From Acidimicrobiales bacterium (lineage in GTDB: Bacteria; Actinomycetota; Acidimicrobiia; Acidimicrobiales; Palsa-688): DNA of 7,945 nucleotides. A program made the translations under genes and the position numbers. The notes under the pieces were generated by a model, which did not search any database, was not told the DNA's origin, and saw only the letters and a list, made by a program, of their open reading frames with translations. Location of the stretch: NCBI GenBank assembly GCA_030039575.1, contig JASHVH010000455.1, positions 1 to 7,945 on the forward strand, read 5' to 3'. Position 1 is the stretch's first letter; each line of letters opens with the position of its first letter. This document shows, piece after piece, positions 5,933 to 7,945 of this stretch.

Positions 5933-6852
5933 GCGGCTCGTCCCTAACGGTCCGGGCAGGCACTGGCCGGGCCCTGGCGACACGCCCGGCGCGGGCAGCG
6001 TCCAATGGTGTGCCTTCGCCCATGCGCCTGTACGGGCTCAGGCGCCGCAGCATCAACGCGGTAACTGTTGCCTGCGGCATGTTTGCCATTTTCACCCTGA
6101 TCCCCATCTGGTGGGTCTTCGTGTCCGCCAGCAAAACAGTGCCGGCTTTGAACTCAACTTTCGGGTTCTGGTTCGCTCAGCCCTTTGTCCTTTTCTCCAA
6201 TTTGGAGCATGTGCTCACAGTCAACAGCGGCGTGTTCCTGGTCTGGCTGAGGAACACAGCCATATACGCCGGGGTGGGCGCGCTCGGGGCGACCGCGCTT
6301 TCGGCCGCAGCTGGGTACGGCTTTGCCAGGTTCGATTTCCGCGGCAAGAACGCCCTTTTTGTCTTCGTGATGGTGGCCGTTCTCATACCGGTCACGGTCT
6401 TTGCGGTGCCGCTGTTCCTCATCTACGCCAAGGTGCACATGGACAGCACGATGCCGGGGATATTTATGCCGTTTATGGTGAGCCCGCTCAGCGTGTACGT
6501 CATGAGGGTCTACGTCGGCGGGTCCGTGCCGAGAGAGCTAATAGATGCGGCCAGGATCGACGGCGCCGGCGAGACGGTCATCTTCCTGCGGGTCGCCTGT
6601 CCGCTGATTGTCCCAGCGCTGGCAACCGTTTTTATGCTCAACCTCGCCGTCGACTGGAACAATTACTTCTTGCCGTTCATCGTCAACAACAACCCAAATT
6701 TGAGCACTCTCACCCAGGGCTTACCGATGTTCGGTTACGGCTCCCTCGAGGTGGCCGCCGCCCTCCTCTCCATGGTGCCGCTGGTGATCGTGTTCGTGGT
6801 GCTCCAGCGCTATTGGCGTGGCGGGCTCCGACTCTCGCTGCTTGACGCGTAG
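5929..6852 (+). CDS. Carbohydrate ABC transporter permease, MalG type
   Basis: This is the inner-membrane permease of a CUT1-family sugar importer, 307 residues. Six hydrophobic segments fall at about residues 46-66, 108-130, 141-165, 173-195, 223-247 and 275-293. The cytoplasmic EAA loop that docks on the ATPase is intact: VPRELIDAARIDGAGETVIFLRVACPLIVPAL (200-231), with the invariant Gly at 212. LVWLRNTAIYAG before helix 2, AAGYGFARFDFRGK (127-140) and the ending QRYWRGGL are typical of MalG-like permeases. The GTG at 5929 has AGGCGG (5913-5918) 10 bases upstream. ATG at 6022 (residue 32) is a real alternative, because residues 1-31 are low-complexity and MalG N-termini are usually short. 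No MalF-type partner, binding protein or ATPase lies in the window, which is unusual for this family. The gene ends 10 bases from the stop of the convergent SRPBCC gene. Confidence 0.9.
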   Translation: MSGSSLTVRAGTGRALATRPARAASNGVPSPMRLYGLRRRSINAVTVACGMFAIFTLIPIWWVFVSASKTVPALNSTFGFWFAQPFVLFSNLEHVLTVNSGVFLVWLRNTAIYAGVGALGATALSAAAGYGFARFDFRGKNALFVFVMVAVLIPVTVFAVPLFLIYAKVHMDSTMPGIFMPFMVSPLSVYVMRVYVGGSVPRELIDAARIDGAGETVIFLRVACPLIVPALATVFMLNLAVDWNNYFLPFIVNNNPNLSTLTQGLPMFGYGSLEVAAALLSMVPLVIVFVVLQRYWRGGLRLSLLDA

Positions 6853-6862
6853 CAGCCGAGGC

Positions 6863-7336
6863 TCAACCCGCCAGCCGGTCGCGCAACCGGCCCAGGCCGA
6901 GCGGCCATCCGCCCTCGGAGTCGACGGCGTCGCGCAACTGCTCCCAGCCCTCGCCGTGACGCTCGAGGTGGCGGTGCTCCAGTTCGATGCGTGTCGTATT
7001 GGGGCCCTCCGAAATGAAGCGGACTTCGACCTCGCTCGTGCGGTTGGGGTTGGCCTCAATTTGCCACGCTGGGCTCACGTCCCAGGAGAACACGAGTCGA
7101 GTCGGAGGCTCGTAGGCCAGCACCCTGGCCCAATGGGCCTCGCTGCCGTCAGCCATGCGGTCATATATATGGCCCCCGACGCGCGGCTCGAACACCATCT
7201 CTGCCACCTGGCCCAAGTGGTGCTCGGGCGGCCACCAACTGCCGATGTCATCGGTGAAGACAAAGAACGCCTTGTCCAAGGGTGCTTCCACCGTGACCGA
7301 GCGCCGGACAGCGGTGCCTGTTGTTTCGGTGGTCAT
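6863..7336 (-). CDS. SRPBCC (AHSA1-like) domain protein
   Basis: This is a 157-residue soluble protein of the SRPBCC/START-like fold, in the branch related to the Hsp90 co-chaperone Aha1 C-terminal domain. These fold around a hydrophobic ligand cavity, and their cargo is mostly unknown. The order of parts is usual: a first strand VRRSVTVEAPLDKAFFVFTDDIGSWWP (10-36), EPRVGGHIYDRMADGSEAHWARVLAYEPPTRLVFSWDV (50-87), then VEVRFISEGPNTTRIELEHRHLERHGEGWEQLRDAVDSEGGWP (103-145) and a C-terminal helix. The ATG at 7336 overlaps the TGA of the arsR gene as ATGA, and AAGGAGG (7347 to 7341) lies 4 bases upstream inside that gene, so translation is probably coupled. ArsR-SRPBCC pairs are a common arrangement in actinobacteria. 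The regulator probably controls this gene by autoregulating the operon; the inducer is unknown. Confidence 0.92.
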   Translation of the reverse strand: MTTETTGTAVRRSVTVEAPLDKAFFVFTDDIGSWWPPEHHLGQVAEMVFEPRVGGHIYDRMADGSEAHWARVLAYEPPTRLVFSWDVSPAWQIEANPNRTSEVEVRFISEGPNTTRIELEHRHLERHGEGWEQLRDAVDSEGGWPLGLGRLRDRLAG

Positions 7337-7656
7337 CTTTCCTCCTTGTCTGCGGCCGCCTCGGCGGCGTTCCTCAATGCCGACAACGCCGTGTTCCAGA
7401 ACCGCTCGAAGTACGAGCGCACGGCCTCGACGCCGTCGGGGTCCACTTCGTAGTACCTCCGCGTACCGGCCGCCCGGTCCACTACCAGCCCGGCTTCTTT
7501 CAGCACTTTAAGGTGCTGCGACACCGCCGGCCGGCTGACCGGCAGTCGCTCGGCGATGGTGCCGACCGCCATCGGCGCTCCAGCGATCAGTTCGAAGATG
7601 GCCTTGCGGGTGGGGTCCCCCAGGGCCTTGATCGCCTCGTCGACGTTAGCAGCCAC
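7333..7656 (-). CDS. ArsR-family transcriptional regulator
   Basis: This is a 107-residue winged helix-turn-helix regulator, normal length for the family. It opens with VDEAIKALGDPTRKAIFELI (5-24), the standard first helix. AVGTIAERLPVSRPAVSQHLKVLKEAGLV (30-58) is the HTH with its recognition helix, and VDRAAGTRRYYEVDPDGV (59-76) is the wing. The C-terminal helix SYFERFWNTALSALRNAAEA mediates dimerisation in relatives. There are no cysteines, so the metal sites of ArsR/SmtB types are absent; it belongs to the non-metal branch that accompanies SRPBCC proteins. The GTG at 7656 is chosen because family similarity begins at once and a promoter ends only 7 bases upstream; no ribosome binding site is possible, so the message looks leaderless. 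It is first in an operon with the SRPBCC gene and probably represses itself. Confidence 0.93.
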   Translation of the reverse strand: MAANVDEAIKALGDPTRKAIFELIAGAPMAVGTIAERLPVSRPAVSQHLKVLKEAGLVVDRAAGTRRYYEVDPDGVEAVRSYFERFWNTALSALRNAAEAAADKEER

Positions 7657-7679
7657 TTACCGTAAGTTACATCTTACGG
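7655..7679. promoter_or_regulatory. Overlapping inverted half-sites, candidate ArsR operator
   Basis: CCGTAAG (7660-7666) and CTTACGG (7673-7679) are perfect 7-base inverted arms around six bases. The left part also forms a second palindrome, ACTTAC (7655-7660) and GTAAGT (7662-7667) around one base, so the half-site CTTAC/GTAAG occurs three times in 22 bases. The cluster covers the -10 box, the spacer end and the start codon of arsR. A bound dimer would block RNA polymerase, as expected for a self-repressing ArsR protein. Confidence 0.7.
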
Positions 7680-7692
7680 ATGCACATGTCAA
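7664..7692 (-). promoter_or_regulatory. Sigma-70-type promoter of the arsR-SRPBCC operon, predicted leaderless
   Basis: On the minus strand a perfect -35 box TTGACA (7692-7687) is followed by exactly 17 bases and then TAACTT (7669-7664), a good TAnnnT -10 box. The GTG start codon lies 7 bases after the -10 box, which is where transcription normally begins. The mRNA should therefore start at or within a base or two of the GTG, with no 5' leader. This is inferred from spacing; leaderless messages starting with GTG or ATG are well known in actinobacteria. Confidence 0.8.
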
Positions 7693-7740
7693 GGGTGGGC
7701 GCCCTCGCGGGTTAACGCCAGACAGGGCACGCCGGTCGAG

Positions 7741-7945
7741 CTATTGCTGACCTAGGTCGAACCTCTTGCGGCCGTCAAGCCGCCCCGGTGCCGTGGTGTA
7801 CGACGACCACGGGAGACAGCCCGCGTGCTCTACACAGTGCCGGCTGACCGAGCCGAGGAGCCTCCCGGCGATGCCTTTGTGCCCCCGCCTGCCGACAACC
7901 AGCATGTCGGCGCCCTTGGCGGCGTTCAGCAGTGCGGCCGCCGGT
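7741..7945 (-). CDS. Universal stress protein C-terminus with a frame disruption near its end
   Basis: The C-terminal 67 codons of a UspA-family protein enter from the right edge. AALLNAAKGADMLVVGRRGHKG is followed by the ATP-binding signature G-x2-G-x9-G-S (GRRGHKGIAGRLLGS) and VSRHCVEHAGC, all typical of ATP-binding universal stress proteins. After that Cys the family normally ends in a last beta strand such as PVVVV. The frame as read gives LPWSSYTTAPGRLDGRKRFDLGQQ and stops at 7743-7741. If two bases (7815-7814) are skipped, the sequence reads PVVVVHHGTGAA and stops at 7777-7775, the expected family ending. The gene therefore carries an insertion of two bases, a loss of one, or a sequence error. 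The last strand is part of the core sheet, so the read-through product may fold poorly. The N-terminus lies outside the window. Confidence 0.85.
   Translation of the reverse strand, partial: PAAALLNAAKGADMLVVGRRGHKGIAGRLLGSVSRHCVEHAGCLPWSSYTTAPGRLDGRKRFDLGQQ

Noticed and set aside
7693..7740. A terminator for the universal stress protein gene around GGGCGCCC (7697-7704)
   Set aside because: The palindrome has no loop, and neither strand shows a T-run after it.
1..7945. CRISPR arrays, tRNA or rRNA genes, insertion sequences, attachment sites
   Set aside because: No regularly spaced repeats, clover-leaf sequence, transposase or integrase fragments, or direct repeats were seen.

Overview
This window comes from a GC-rich bacterial chromosome, most likely an actinobacterium. 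That placement is an inference. It rests on the high G+C, GTG and TTG starts, an apparently leaderless ArsR transcript, and the style of the protein families; no rRNA or other phylogenetic marker is present. No insertion sequence, phage gene, CRISPR array or tRNA was recognised.

Left part (1-1902, + strand): the 3' end of cydA followed by a complete cydB, the two core subunits of a cytochrome bd quinol oxidase, which reduces oxygen at the membrane with high affinity. The pair is tightly spaced, and the cydB ribosome binding site overlaps the cydA stop. cydCD does not follow. Instead a major facilitator transporter (1917-3149, - strand) converges on cydB with only 14 bases between the stop codons.

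Middle part (3150-5597): a divergent intergenic region with a strong hairpin or operator-like inverted repeat separates the transporter from an aldo/keto reductase with an intact catalytic tetrad (3366-4364, +). Next comes a two-gene minus-strand unit of unknown function: a 117-residue soluble protein (5124-5477) followed 15 bases later by a four-helix, histidine-bearing membrane protein (4593-5108). An 18-bp near-perfect palindrome lies upstream of it. This pair is the best candidate in the window for an undescribed system.

Right part (5598-7945): about 330 bases without a convincing gene lead to a lone MalG-type sugar ABC permease (5929-6852, +) that lacks its usual MalF partner and binding protein. 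It converges, 10 bases apart, on an ArsR regulator/SRPBCC protein operon (7656 to 6863, -). The stop and start of that operon overlap as ATGA. It has a textbook promoter ending 7 bases before the GTG start, and a cluster of inverted half-sites covers the promoter, which suggests an autoregulated, leaderless transcript. At the right edge is the C-terminus of a universal stress protein whose final beta-strand is readable only in another frame, so it carries a frameshift or a sequence error.
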